NCBI GenBank assembly: GCA_019914945.1
Contig: CM034100.1
Coordinates: 15,263,096-15,327,095 of the forward strand
Length of the DNA: 64,000 nt
Direction: 5' to 3'
Origin: Typha latifolia
Taxonomy: Eukaryota; Streptophyta; Magnoliopsida; Poales; Typhaceae
In this document: positions 39,844 to 52,600 of the stretch, piece after piece
Position numbering within the stretch: position 1 is the first letter of the stretch
Layout: each line of letters opens with the position of its first letter
Notes under the pieces: model-generated
What the model was told of the DNA's origin: nothing
The model's input: only the letters and a program-made list of their open reading frames with translations
Database searches by the model: none
Program-made: the position numbers and the translations under genes

Positions 39844-42800
39844 GGAGGCAGGAGACGGCGGCCTCCTGTAGTTGTGGGGGAGGCTTGGGGGATTGTGGGT
39901 GGGGGATAGCTTCTTAGTTGTCTTTGTGGGCGCTGGGAGTCAAAATTGGGATGTGTGGTGTGGTGTGGAGTGATACTCCGGTACGAGAAGTGGCTGCAGG
40001 AATTTCTTTCCGTCTGGATGTTTGGCAGCTTGTGATTGGCAGCTATAGCTTTGCAGCCAGCTGACAAGCAACTTAATTCGACTGCAGGAAGTTCCTACAG
40101 GTGGGGGGTGCAGAAGATTTTCTCCCATCCATTGGGGGCCGCGGGGAGGAGGGAGAGCGAGAGGCCAATGAGAGGCAACGAAGAGATGCGACCACATGAG
40201 CGATCAATACTTTTTTTTTTTTTTTTTTCTTGCGTGGAGGTTTGCTTGCCACCTTCTTATTCCTTATAATCCATCCCCAATCAATCTTATTAATTTGGGA
40301 AAATAACCTGGATTTCAGAGGGTAGGATGGGAACTTTGCAGGATATTATGTCATGTGGGCATGCAAGAAAATCAATCTGGTCCCTCCTCCCGGCTCCGGA
40401 CAGCGAAAATATGGACATTGTGCGATCATGTGGTGCACCGTGCACACGATGAAAGGTACTGTTTTGCATGCGAAACAAATGGCTATCTACCACGTGGCAG
40501 ATAAGGAGCGTACCCACTTTGGAAGGCAGTGTTTGAGGATGGTAGCTGATGGGATCCCGGTGGATAGGCTGTCGGACTGGTAAGCGGTAACTAGTCTTGA
40601 TTCTTGAAGATGTGGTCACGTGGCACAAGGGGATCCATAGAAAAGAAAAGGGCAAGAAGAAGAGATCCAAGTAGGTATAGGTACGATAGACTCATAGACG
40701 TGAAGAAAGGAAACCTTAAAAAAGTCTCCCTAAAGTTTAAAGCATCCGATTGTGGCTATAGAGATTAGAGACTGTTTTTTTTTATAGGATTATTGTCACG
40801 TTTCAAATTATTAGCTGCTCTATAATCTTTTGAGGATTAAGGCGAAGTTGTCCAAACAACAATAACAATGGAATCGATGAAGGTGAGAGAAGGTACGAGT
40901 GCCCTTGCGATTTACGTGACGTTTGAAACGAGTGCCTCCGTGTAGAATTGGAAGGTCGTGTGGTTGTTGCGACAAAAGCGGCTAGGTACCTACTAATGCC
41001 TGCCATTCTTGTCCCGCATTACAGTCACACATCTATCTTGAAAGTGAATTTCGCTTCGCACAATCAAAATGCTAGCAGCCATAAAGATGGTCCTCGACGA
41101 TAGAGCCAGCCCTAGCCCCTATGTACTCCTTTAATTCCCCTTTAAAAAATAATTGTGCGGAAGAATTTAAGCAAGCATGCCACAATGCATATAATGCGGC
41201 CACATAATATTTGCAGATTGCCCATTTCGGAATTTATATTTGGAGAGGGAGAGAGGGGCATACATTGTCCAGCCCACTGTGAGGGTCATATCAAATAAAT
41301 AAATCAATATAGATTGCTAATAGTCAAAACTACTTCAGAAATGAGTTTTTGATCAAAATAGATTTTTTTTTTTATCGAAATAGACCATCCTCAAATTTAT
41401 TTATTAAATAAGATTTAATTTACCGTAGCTTTAATAAAAATGCTGAACTGAAAAATACTAATCAATTCTAAGCAAGTTATCAAATCTTATACCGTAGAAA
41501 TTGATGATTACACAGGAAATTGACAGTGTAAATTTTGCCATGGGTGAATCTCCGCATTGTTAGATGTTTGCCTAGGAATAGATTTTGGATCTCCTGCAAG
41601 TCTCGGAAAGAGAGAATCTCCTCTACCGGGTGCCGTGAATGAAGATAGATGTGTCTAGTTAGAGCTTCGTGTAAACGAGGCTAGACTTTCACTTGGGTGA
41701 AGGCATGATGAGTTGAATTAAATAGAGTACCGAAAGAAATATTTGTAGCCTATCTATCCGTCCAAAGGATTTATGTACTCTCCATCAGATGAGTGTTCCA
41801 TTCTTTCTTAACACTATAACAGAAAGGGACAAGGCAAGATAAAGAAGATAAATCTTAATTTGGAAAGACCGATTATGGAAGAACAGAAGATTTTCTCTCC
41901 TTTCATACAACGTTCAACTTTATGTAAAAAAACTTATTTTCCCACCGTGCAGCAATAATGAGGCGCTCAAGTACAAAAGAAGCAAAATATCTCTTACAAT
42001 AGGAAACTAAAATAAGCATGTGATAAAACCAAAAATCAAGTGTATTCTTTTTATGCAAATCACCCTTAAAAATATGCAAACTGTGGGAGAAATATACTTA
42101 AAAAATAAATAAAAGACCTACTTGTTCAACTAAATACTATAAGTTAAAATAGGCATTTTGATCTTTCAAAAATTCCATACATTTATGATCCGAACCGAAC
42201 CGAACCCTACTATTTTTTTTATTAATAGCCTTTTACAAAAATATGCAATTAATAATCTATTAAATAACCAAACTTATTAAATTATCAATATATCCTCAGA
42301 AATACCCATTAACATAGGTATAATTCTAAATTAGAAATATAAAACTTAAGAAGAATATATTGGGAAAAAAATTATATGATGGTCAAGATACTATCATTGT
42401 ATATGAGCTCAATATTTTTTTTTTTTTGTTGAGAAAAAGGGAAATCATCCATCTATAAGAATAAGAATGTGCATGGAGTGAGGGAGGACGAAAAACGGGG
42501 GAATTACAATGCACTGAGAGCCGAGAACTCCCTGCAATTACTCAGATTGAAAAACTCATTGTTGCCAAAAGGGAGAAAGATCAAATGAAAACGGTAGGGG
42601 TAAGGGCCTTGAATTGAAAATTCTGGCATTGCACTCCCTCCAAAAAATTATATGATGGTTAAAATAATATCGATGTATATGAGCTCAATATTTTTTTTGG
42701 TTGAGAAATAGAGCAATTTAAGTGGCATGCACCTCTCTAAGTCCAGAAAGATAGCCAAGAAAGATAGCCACGATACATGCCTTTGGCATCCTGTATGCTG

Positions 42801-43677
42801 GTCATTCTCTCTCCTACATGGAGAGATAACAACTTAAATATGTAAATAGTTTGAACTCACTATCAAAAATATTTTTTTATTAAAGTAATAGAAAATAAAA
42901 TAAAATATTATTAAAATAGTCAGCACTCTAATCATATACATAAGGTGCAATTGCATTTCTCATGTCCGCCTGAGTGAGTGTCACTTTGTACTAATAGAGT
43001 CAAGTTTGACAAATGGTAATGCTTTGCAAAAGTCTAATTAACATGGGACATCCTTATGATATTAAAATACTATGATGTGACTCATGTATATCGATGCATG
43101 TAATAAAACTAATAATCTTCCCACACATGAAAATTATAGATATATCCCCTCAAGTTAACAGTTTCTCAAAACGAAACCAACATGTATAACTAAAGGAGGG
43201 AACCCATATAAAATTAGCCACCAACCTTGTCACCGAATATCTCTTAACTTGTCTACCTTCAAACCATCAGACCTATACTAAATAAAATATCTAGCATTGG
43301 TAAGGTGTTTAACCTTGATCTTGGTAGCTCTGATCCATGCACCTGACCACTTGTCACAAAAGTTGATCCGTATAAAAAGAAAAACCACCTTTTTTTTCCT
43401 CCAATAAAAAAAAATCTGCAATTTGTAAAAACGATATGCCAGCATGAAAAATTGGACAAGCACACACAATTAGTCAACCCATCGATCAGTCATTCTAATA
43501 ATGGAATCAATTGAAACATGCCTATTTTTTCAACAAATCATAATATTTGCTAGTTTACTCAATTAAATCAATTTCTATATTCTTTTCTTACTCAAATTTG
43601 CAGCAGTGGTACCACCAACACATAAGTAAACTAACAAGTTAATATGCCGTTCTAAATGTCCAGCAGATTCTGCAGAG
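39844..43677. other. Ghd7-like promoter and intergenic spacer
   Basis: The first several hundred bases are the promoter of the minus-strand Ghd7-like gene, with a T-run at 40211-40228. The rest to 43677 is AT-rich spacer. At about 41343 GAGTTTTTGATCAAAAT resembles one end of the MITE family at 51473, without a clear partner. A direct repeat lies at 42367-42710. Open frames here are short and none is convincing. Confidence 0.55.
42367..42710. repeat. Spaced direct repeat of about 68 bp
   Basis: Positions 42367-42434 and 42644-42710 share ATTATATGATGG and TGTATATGAGCTCAATATTT, then a T-run and GTTGAGAAA or GGTTGAGAAA. About 210 bases separate them. It might be a terminal-repeat miniature element or a local duplication with an insertion. 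No TG...CA borders were found. Confidence 0.7.
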
Positions 43678-46187
43678 TTATAGGAATGGAGGTCTAATAA
43701 CTCCATTCCAGTCTACGTATCAAAGGAGATGATGTCTTGCCGCGGGAGGAGAAGATTCACTGGATTAGAAGAATCCTAAGCTGAGCATTCAAACGGCATT
43801 CTGGCATTTGAACGCTAACATCAGAGAGCAAGAAGGTCTTTGGAAGCGTTCGAATGGCCTTCTTGGTGTTCGAACGCTAGTCCGATTTACCTAGAAAAAT
43901 TCCTGGTACGTTTGAACGCCCGACGGATGTCAAGTTAATTAATAGGTTATTTTGATTAGGTTTTGGCTATTTCTTTCCTTAAGTGATTAGTTCGATTGAG
44001 AGACTATATATAAGTTGTTTTATGTGAGTTAGAGTAAGCAATAAACGTATTTTCTTTTCTTCTCTCTTCTCACTCAAGTCTAGCCAGGGGCCTAGGGATT
44101 GTGATCTCTTTTTTTCATCGTTATTCTGTTGTGGTATTGCTTGATAAGATTCCGTTGGGTTGGAACCTATCAATTGGTATCAGTGTTTCTATGGCTGGTT
44201 GGAACCTATCAATTGGTATTAGTGTTTCTGTGGCCGGTTGACGAAACTTTGCTCTTCAACTTGCCGCAAGGTTGGGAAGGATGTCGGAAACACAGGCTAC
44301 ATTGACTGAGGACCATCTCAATGTATTGGAGTTACACTCTTCATTAGAGATAGTTGGAGGATGGAGAGGCCATGTCAACCATGAATACAAATATGGAAGA
44401 GATAAAGGGGCAGATGCTTCATATCATGGAGATACTGGCCAGGATGGAAGGGAGATCGACAACCACTCCGACAATGGGGATTGAGGAAGACCATATTGAG
44501 GGAGTCTAGTCATGAAACACCTATTTAGATTTTTTTGAAGTTCTTGAGCAAAGATCCAATAAGTTGAATATTCAAGGTGGAGCAATTTTTTACTTATCAA
44601 GGGACGTAGTTAGCGGAGAGGGTTAGGCTTGTCGCCTTCCACTTGCAAGACGAGGCCTTGCAATGGTAATGGACCTATTGTCAAATTGGTCGAAGTTCAC
44701 TCGAGAGTAAACATCGAGGCTCGAGCCATCAAAATAATAATAATTTCGCTGAAGCCTTGAAGAAGCTGCAACAGATGGGGTCATCAGTGATTATCAGAAC
44801 GACTTCGATAAATGGCCTCGAGGGTCTATGGATGTCCAGAGTCGGTGCTGTTGGGTGCTTTATTGGAGGGCTATGGAAGAAGGTACAATAGGAAGTGAAA
44901 CCTTTTGAGCCTCAAATAATAGCTAATGCCATGACTTACCACGAATGCACGGGAATCAATTTGTGAGGGGAGGCGGATACAGAGCAAACTGAGGCTTCTA
45001 CCCATGCCAACCGTGAGGTTGAGTCTGACGCTACTCGTGGACAATAAGACCTTGGGGCGAACGCCAATGGGGGCTCAACTAGAAGGTGCTATACAACCTA
45101 CAACTCCGTTGAGCAATAGTTTTCAGCATCTGACTTATGAGAAGATGCAGGAGTGACAGAAAAAGGACTTGTGCTTTAACTGTGACGAAAAGTTTGTCTA
45201 TGGACACCAATGCAAAGGAGAACAATTATTTGTACTCATAGCTGATTTAGACTTTAATAAAAAAAATGAATGTGAAGACTTGTCGTGCCGCAGAGGTTAG
45301 ACTGGAGGACTATTGCTTCCTTCTCGATATGTATCCCTTATTAGGATTACAAGGCTTCAATATCGTCTTGGGGGTGTAGTGGCTACAAAGTTTAGAAACA
45401 ATTGTCTTTAACTATAAAAATTTAATAATAGAGTTTGAGACGGCGGGGAAGAAGTATTGATTGCAAAAGGATGTAGGGGCGGGCCTTCAAATAGGACAAA
45501 TGGACTTGCTGCAATGGATGATGAAGCGAGGGCATTCTTGATGATAAGGATGGAGATGACTCCAATCGAGCCGCTACCATCTGAGCGAAACCTATGAGAT
45601 CCAGGTCAGATATTCGAATGTTATGCAGTGCCGCCAATAGAGGGGAAGAATTGTCATTGGAGGATGCTGCGTGAAAAGATTTGAGGAGCTAAAGCTGCAA
45701 TATCTACATCTCAACCTTAAGAACAAGGTTTGTTTTTAAGGGAAGGGGAGTAATAGAAATGGAGGTCTAATCACTCCATTCTAATTTACATAACAAAGGA
45801 GACGCCATGCCTTGGAAGGAGAAGATTCATTAGATCGGAAAAATTCTGAGCCGAGCATTCGAATAGCCTTTCTAGCGTTCAAACGGCAGTACGATTTACC
45901 TGGCCAAATTCCCGATGCATTTGAACGGCCGACTGATGCCAAGTTAATTAATAGGTTATTTTGATTAGGTTTTGGCTATTTCTTTCCTTAAGTGATTAAT
46001 CCGATTTAGAGACTATATACAGGTTGCTTTATGTGAATTAGGATAAGTAATAAAAGTATTTCCTTCTCTTCTCTCTTCTCTCTTCTCTCTCAAGTCCAGC
46101 CAGGGGCTAAGGTTTGTGATCTCTTCTTTTCATCATTATCCTACAGTGGTATTACTTGATAGGGTTCCGTAGCGTCGGAACCTATCA
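43678..46187 (+). mobile_element. Non-autonomous Ty3/gypsy-like LTR retrotransposon
   Basis: Left LTR 43678-44172 and right LTR 45751-46187 share most of their length, including GTTAATTAATAGGTTATTTT and the end GGAACCTATCA; the left copy has about 60 extra bases. Straight after the left LTR is TTGGTATCAGTG, a primer-binding site complementary to initiator tRNA-Met (slightly altered). A polypurine tract AAGGGAAGGGGAG (45738-45750) directly precedes the right LTR. The 1.6-kb interior has broken gag-like reading frames, a zinc knuckle near 45170-45210 (CFNCDEK then GHQCK), and a stretch near 45325-45430 resembling the end of the aspartic protease region (GFNIVLGV). Reverse transcriptase, RNase H and integrase are absent. 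No target duplication was found. Confidence 0.85.
44145..44225. repeat. Tandem duplication across the LTR/primer-binding-site border
   Basis: A roughly 39-base unit containing TTGGAACCTATCAATTGGTA and TCAGTGTTTCT or TTAGTGTTTCT occurs twice in a row. It copies the last bases of the left LTR together with the primer-binding site, so two candidate sites exist. Confidence 0.85.
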
Positions 46188-46674
46188 TAAAGTTTGCAAG
46201 ATATAATCATCACCTAGAAGTTGCTGAAGGGGTCAAAATGAAAGACATTTACGGGTCTTAACCAAACTGTTTGCATGGTCTCGCGGTGCATTTGTATGGT
46301 TTGGAGAGGCTTACTAGTCTTAGTTTAGCTGCTTAAATGATTGGTTTGATTCCCCCACTCAGCAGAGGGACTCCGTCCATATGTGAATGAGTCAAATTAC
46401 TTATCCATCGGTCTACTAGAGAACTATCTCTCCAGGGATTTGTTATAATACTGAACAATCTCTGTGAAAGTTCACCTAGCATTTACTAAAATTAGTCAAA
46501 GACAGCTGAGAATGCTTTCCTGCAAAAAGTTTACCAAAACTTTTGGTAAGTCAACTATTGGTCAATTATTTCCTGAAGATCAACTGAAACAAAGAGTATA
46601 GATGTTAAAATTCCAGATATCCCTAATAAATGAACTCACTTTGTTTCTGGATTAGCCTCATGATGGCACAAAGA
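46188..46674. other. MSH4 3' flank
   Basis: This is the spacer and probable 3' untranslated region of MSH4 on the minus strand, between the gypsy-like element and the MSH4 stop codon. Nothing else was recognised. Confidence 0.5.
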
Positions 46675-49600
46675 TCAGCATGTTAACCGACCTTCTCCGT
46701 AACTCTCCTTCAGATTCTTCAACACTTGCCGGATATAATCCTCACCTTGGTTGGAATATTTTAAACAAATAAGCCTTTGGACAACCTGGTATACCAATTG
46801 AATTGAATGATATTCTTTGCAGTTGACATCCATCCTCTTCACTTCCTGGTCAAAACAAAGACAGGAGATGCAGTATATTACTGTGCTTTGGACCTATGGC
46901 ACATAAAAAGCAAGATCTTTGTTACCCTCGGTCATTTCAAATGTTACAGAAACATTCTCACTAAAGGCAAAGATAGTTGCAGACGCATTCTGCTGCATTT
47001 CGATTAGAAACAAGTTACTCAGATGTCGCTTCGTGTTCACACCCTTTTCCCCTCAAAAGTTGTTGACAAATTGAACAAAAAACTGTTCCGATAAAAGGAA
47101 TTGGCTTAATACCTCTTCTGTGATCCTTGAAGTAATGCTTCTTGCTGTCTCCACCACTGAGCTTGGTAGACCTGCAACTCCAGCTAATAGAAGGCCATAG
47201 TGTGGAATCCGCCGTGGACCATCCTTAAGACGGAACTGATATAGAATAGCTAGAACAAATGTCATCATGAAAATAATGTGGCAATGATTCCTGATGCATT
47301 TAGTTAAAAGAACCACCTTAAAATCCAAGCGATTGTTCCTCAAGTCAACTTCAAAGTGGAGTATCTTCACATTTGGATAGATGGTCGCAAGTTCAGATAG
47401 GCCTTCCATATGAGTAGCAAAAACAGTATAACTGGTGAAAGGAAAAGGAGAGAAGGAAGTTTTAAAGGATAAGTTCATGTGAATAAAGCCAACAACTACA
47501 TGCACAAATGGCAGGAAATTGATAATACTGAACATGGAATGTTATGAAAGCAGGACATATACAGAACTAATGAACTGTGCTTATCTTTTGTCAAACTGGG
47601 TAGATAAATCATAACTTTCTGTCAAACTGGCTAAACAATACTATATAGCAGCAAAATGAAGAATCAATCTTCTACAGTATTCTAAGAAATGCTTTATAAA
47701 TCATAACCTCCTTTCTTTTAGATCAGGATCCAATAATATTTCTAGAGATACTTAATAATTAACAATAAGTATAGGTATTACGCTTTGAAAGACAGCAGAT
47801 GCTCGCAACAGCTCCATGCAATTGCAAACCCATCAGAGGAAGAAGTAGCCCTTCCAAGTTCGTCCATTACAACAAGGCTCCTAATTTGAAAGAACATCAG
47901 ATGAAAAAAAGTGGAAAGAACTAGTAAACACTAAGCGAATCGAGACTGTAGATCTGATACTTGGGAGAAACGTTTTGCATTAGGAAAGCTGTTTCTTTCA
48001 TCTCCGTCATAAACTGCAAAATGTTTTAATGCTGGTAAGTAGATATTTCATGCCTATTCTGCAGTTTCACTCAGAATACTCAGAAAGTGTGTTAAACAAC
48101 TAGTAAAACAAACCAAAGGATTTATGTGGGAGAAAACAATGATAGCAACAATAGAAATTATTAGCAGCAGCTTCTTCGAGAATAGAGCATTTTGCCTAAT
48201 ATGGTCTTTAGAAAGTAACTCATTTTCACATTTGTTTGAAGTGTATTCATTTAGTAAATCAATTGTTACTTCCGTTAACAGAATGATTTTAATATCTACT
48301 CCAGAAATATCAACTTTGGAAAGTAACTCACCCATTGAAAGTTCATATTTACATTTTTCAGCATTTGCTATTTATTCTCTGGAAGAATGAAAACATCATA
48401 ATGTTCCTCAAATCTAGTACCTTTTAGTAAAATGTTTACGCGCACAGATTTATTCTTGTCATGCCTAATCTAGTTTACAATCAACAAATAACCAAATAAA
48501 TAAAAACATAATGTACTACCAGACTAGAAGTTTTACAGCTCTGCAAGTACGTCAAATACGATAAGCATGAAAAAGAATCCAATGAAGAGATTCTTATGCA
48601 TAACAATTTATAAAATGTCATAAATAAGTAATACTTGGCTTGTCTATTGAAAATAAATCAGACATTTTACATCTTGAAAGAATTCATTGGACTCATAGTT
48701 CCATATTTGATTAAGATTTAAGAAGATTAGTTATTCATTCATTTTTAAACTTTCAGATATAGCAAGGCCATTTACTAGAGAACCAATATGATTTTTAACT
48801 TCCATACAGTGCTAGAGTTGTTTTCAACATTGTCTCCAGTCCCTATCCGAGTGAATATTCGATCGACAACTCTGAGAGATGCAAAACGAGCAGGAACATA
48901 ACAACCAATTTGAGCAAGAATGACTATCAGACAAATTTGCTGAAGATAAGTGCTTTTCCCACTCCTGAAAAATAGACACAATTAGATTGAGAACTAGAAA
49001 TGCACTAGTTGGAAGTAACGGATACTGAAACAGTTTAGAAGCAACATGAAGGCACTCTCACATGTTTGGGCCCATGACAATCACCATATTAGATGCTTCA
49101 GAAAGAAAGAGATTGTTAGGCTGCATTAAAAGTAGGATTATCCCCTAGGATGTAAACAAACACGGTACCAGTATAACAAGATTTTAAGTGAAGGTAAAGT
49201 AACTATATAAATCAGCGAATAGAACCACATACAACAAAATCAGTGTGCAAGCTTTCTAAAATAGGGTGCCTTCCAGCATCAATTGCCATTGGACCATTCT
49301 CTGATCAGTTGAACTTAGTTAGACAGTTCACTTAACCACATCAAAGTGTCTAGGAAAAGAAGGAAAAGAAGTTACCAGTGAACTCTGGTCTCGTATAACG
49401 GTCAACAGGCTTAGAAGATATAGTATGTGCAAACGAATTCACAATCATGTCTAGAAGACATAGGACCTCTGCAAGAAGTGTTAGTATTGAGATATCTTCC
49501 CTTATCACATCAATTAACCCTGCAAAAATAATGGTTAGATGAAGATAAAGTTTTTTGGCAAGAAAATTTAACTCTCAATTATTTGAGCATGAGCTTAGTG

Positions 49601-52600
49601 AGCCATTCCTAATTACAGAAATATGGAAAGTGATACAAAAAGGAGGTGCTCATGAAAAAAAAAAAGAATTAATAGTTCAAACAAATCAGGTTAAAAAATG
49701 ATTCAGGATATACTACGGTAGTACAGTACTTCCTAAGCATGCAATGGAAAATAGTAAGTGGAAGTTACAACATTTAGCATTTCATAAGATATACAAGAAA
49801 ATGATTCAGGATGTGACAAAACATGCCCATGCTGGACCTCAACAAGATAATATGACATGACAATATAACATTTTAATGTACGCAAGAAGAAAGATTTGCA
49901 GCTGCACCATTTCAAGTGTCCACATCTAAATAGTCCTCCAATTTACAAGGATAACTTGAAATTGCATGCTTGAAATTGCATGCTGACATGGATCAAACTA
50001 TTAGTAAAAAATTATTTGATCTACTAAAGATATCCAACAAGTTTGAGACCATAACAATAATTCACAATTGTTCTTGAAGAATATTTTATCTCACAAGTAG
50101 AATCAGCGAATTACAGATTATATAAGAAAAGAAAAAGAAATTGAAATTAAGGTGTTGCTAGTAGTGCACAACCTTCCAAGCAAAACTCTGTGCGAAGAAA
50201 GCATTCAGCAGCAGCAGACTTGTTTCTAACATTCAGCTGCAATAATATGAAAATATGAATAAATATATATATATATATGTAAGAACTATAGGTACAAGAT
50301 TGCATAACTGCATAAACAAATGAAGGTTCCTACAACTGGATGGCACCTTTCTACCATATTTGATAAAGTAAGAATCATAAGTGTGCATAACTCTAGATAA
50401 CCATAGTAACAGTCTAATATATAATTGCTCCGAAGATATTGAAATTCATCATTATTTTTGCACTATATTCAACTAAATCTTGAATGTTTCCTAAATCTAA
50501 ATATAGGCTAAATAGACAAGATCTGATTCTGGATTGTCAAAAAAATGAGCTTAAATGAGATGAATCAGAAATTTTTGATGAAAGTTCAAAAGGCTGAAGG
50601 AGACTTAATATTAAACTATTAATTTCACATTTTGTCTTAATAGTCCATTTTACAAAATGGTTAAAAAAATAAAATAAAAGAATGCCAGAAGAGTGAAACA
50701 TTAAATTTTAGTGCCAATATATATAAAAAAGGAGAATTATGTTAGATAAATAACAATGAAACAAAATGTATGAATCAGAAATTATTGGAATAAGTGACCA
50801 AAAATTAGGATGTGAAATGACTGCATCTGAAAGTGAATTTGCTTTTGTTTCAGAGAGATTGACTACATAAGTTATCTACTTAGACCTGTAGTAAATAGGA
50901 GTGCTTGATTATGAAATCAAGCACAGAATTAGAGAAATGTAGCTAAAATGGAGAAATAAGAAGTGCCTCCAGCCATCTAGCATGTCGCGTTATTGTCACA
51001 TATCCCTTGAGCTGAAAGGAAAAATTTATAGTAGGTCTAGAAGACCAACGATGAGTTATGAATCAAGTTACTAGGATATAAGAATCAACAACCGCTAGAG
51101 TTGAGCATCACAAGAGGATTATGTCAAGATGGGTAAAGTTACTAGAAAACATAGAATAAAACCATGGGTTTCATGCAATCTCATGCTAAAACATAGAATA
51201 GTTAAGGGTAAAAGAACAACAAAGAAAAAGCTATATGAGATTAGATCAACAGATTTGAAGATGTCCAGCAAAACAACAAAGATTATATAGTGCATTAACA
51301 CAAAGGAGTGATTTCATTCAAGTAAAACGACTCCTTGAGGCAGGGAGGGGTGGGTGGGTATTCAACAATAGTAGAAATATAATGATTTTTACAATAGAGA
51401 ACCAACTTCACAATAAGAAACTTGAAAACAAAACCCATCAGTGGTCCTATATGCTAAATCTAGTCAATTAATGAGTTTTTGACCAAAGTGTTGCTATAGT
51501 AAAAAAAATATTTCCAATATATAATACTGTTCAAACTATTTTCCAAACTAGTACAAGAGTAAAATCGCTCTTTTAGACAGCGATTCTTAGTAAATTAATT
51601 AGTTTTTCAATACGCTAAAATATTAAAAAAAAGTTTAGATTATCGTAACTTTGCACTGGGTTATCCGTTTTAGTCATAAACATGCTTTCAAATTTGTATA
51701 TAAATTATATATAAATTGTTTTCTCTGAAAGCATTTTATATAGAAACAATGGTGAAAAAAAGTTCATTGTCTAAGATAATAATTTTTTAACAGTGTTTCA
51801 GTGTTTTTAATAGTTAATTAATTCATTAAAAATCGTTGTTTAAGACAGCGATTTCACTGTTGTACTAATTTAAGAAATAGTTTAACTAATGATGTAGTTT
51901 GGAAAATAATTTACACTGTAGCAGCAGTTTGGTCAAAAACTCGTCAATTAATAGTGGATGGTAACCATTGGAAGTTCAACATATGGACTTCTATGTACTC
52001 CTCTATTGCCAACCGATCTAGTATATTCATTATGAAGCCCTTCCTACCAGACTTGCATGGGGCAAGAAGTTAGATAGTCATGGAGAAATTAATCATGTTA
52101 CAGGCTTACACAACGTATCATAGGGGTGGAGAGGCCCGGTCGGGTTTCATTCTGACTGAGCGAAAGAAAACAATTTTTAGAAGGTTGATGTTAGGTTAGT
52201 AATTGGCCCTACAAGTATGTACGTAGCCTTCTAGAGTCAAGATGCTTCCTAGACATCTTTACCCAAACACACCATTTAGATGTAAATAATGGGGAAAGAT
52301 AAAAGATGATTAAGAGTATTAAGACATCTTACAAACTTGAAAATGAAATCTTAGGGAAAAGTCATAGACTACAAATGGCATTTGACGCATGCCAATAGGA
52401 GGAAAGACAAGAGATATATGGATCCACCCCGAGGGAAAGAAAAGGTAGTGCCATCCATGAAAACCTTTTCCCACCTCCTGCATTAGCAAGGTTATATTGA
52501 TTGCACCAGTAAATATTTAACAGTCTTGAATCTGAAAGGAGATTATGATTCATGAATAATTAAAGCAAGGTTCCTAGTTTTGGCCGATCCCGATCCCGAC

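Noticed and set aside
39615..40067. A 150-codon minus-strand frame overlapping the Ghd7-like exon 1
   Set aside because: It is a different frame of the same exon with no recognisable motif.
44272..44484. A 70-codon frame presented as a gene
   Set aside because: It is a gag-like fragment inside the non-autonomous gypsy-like element.
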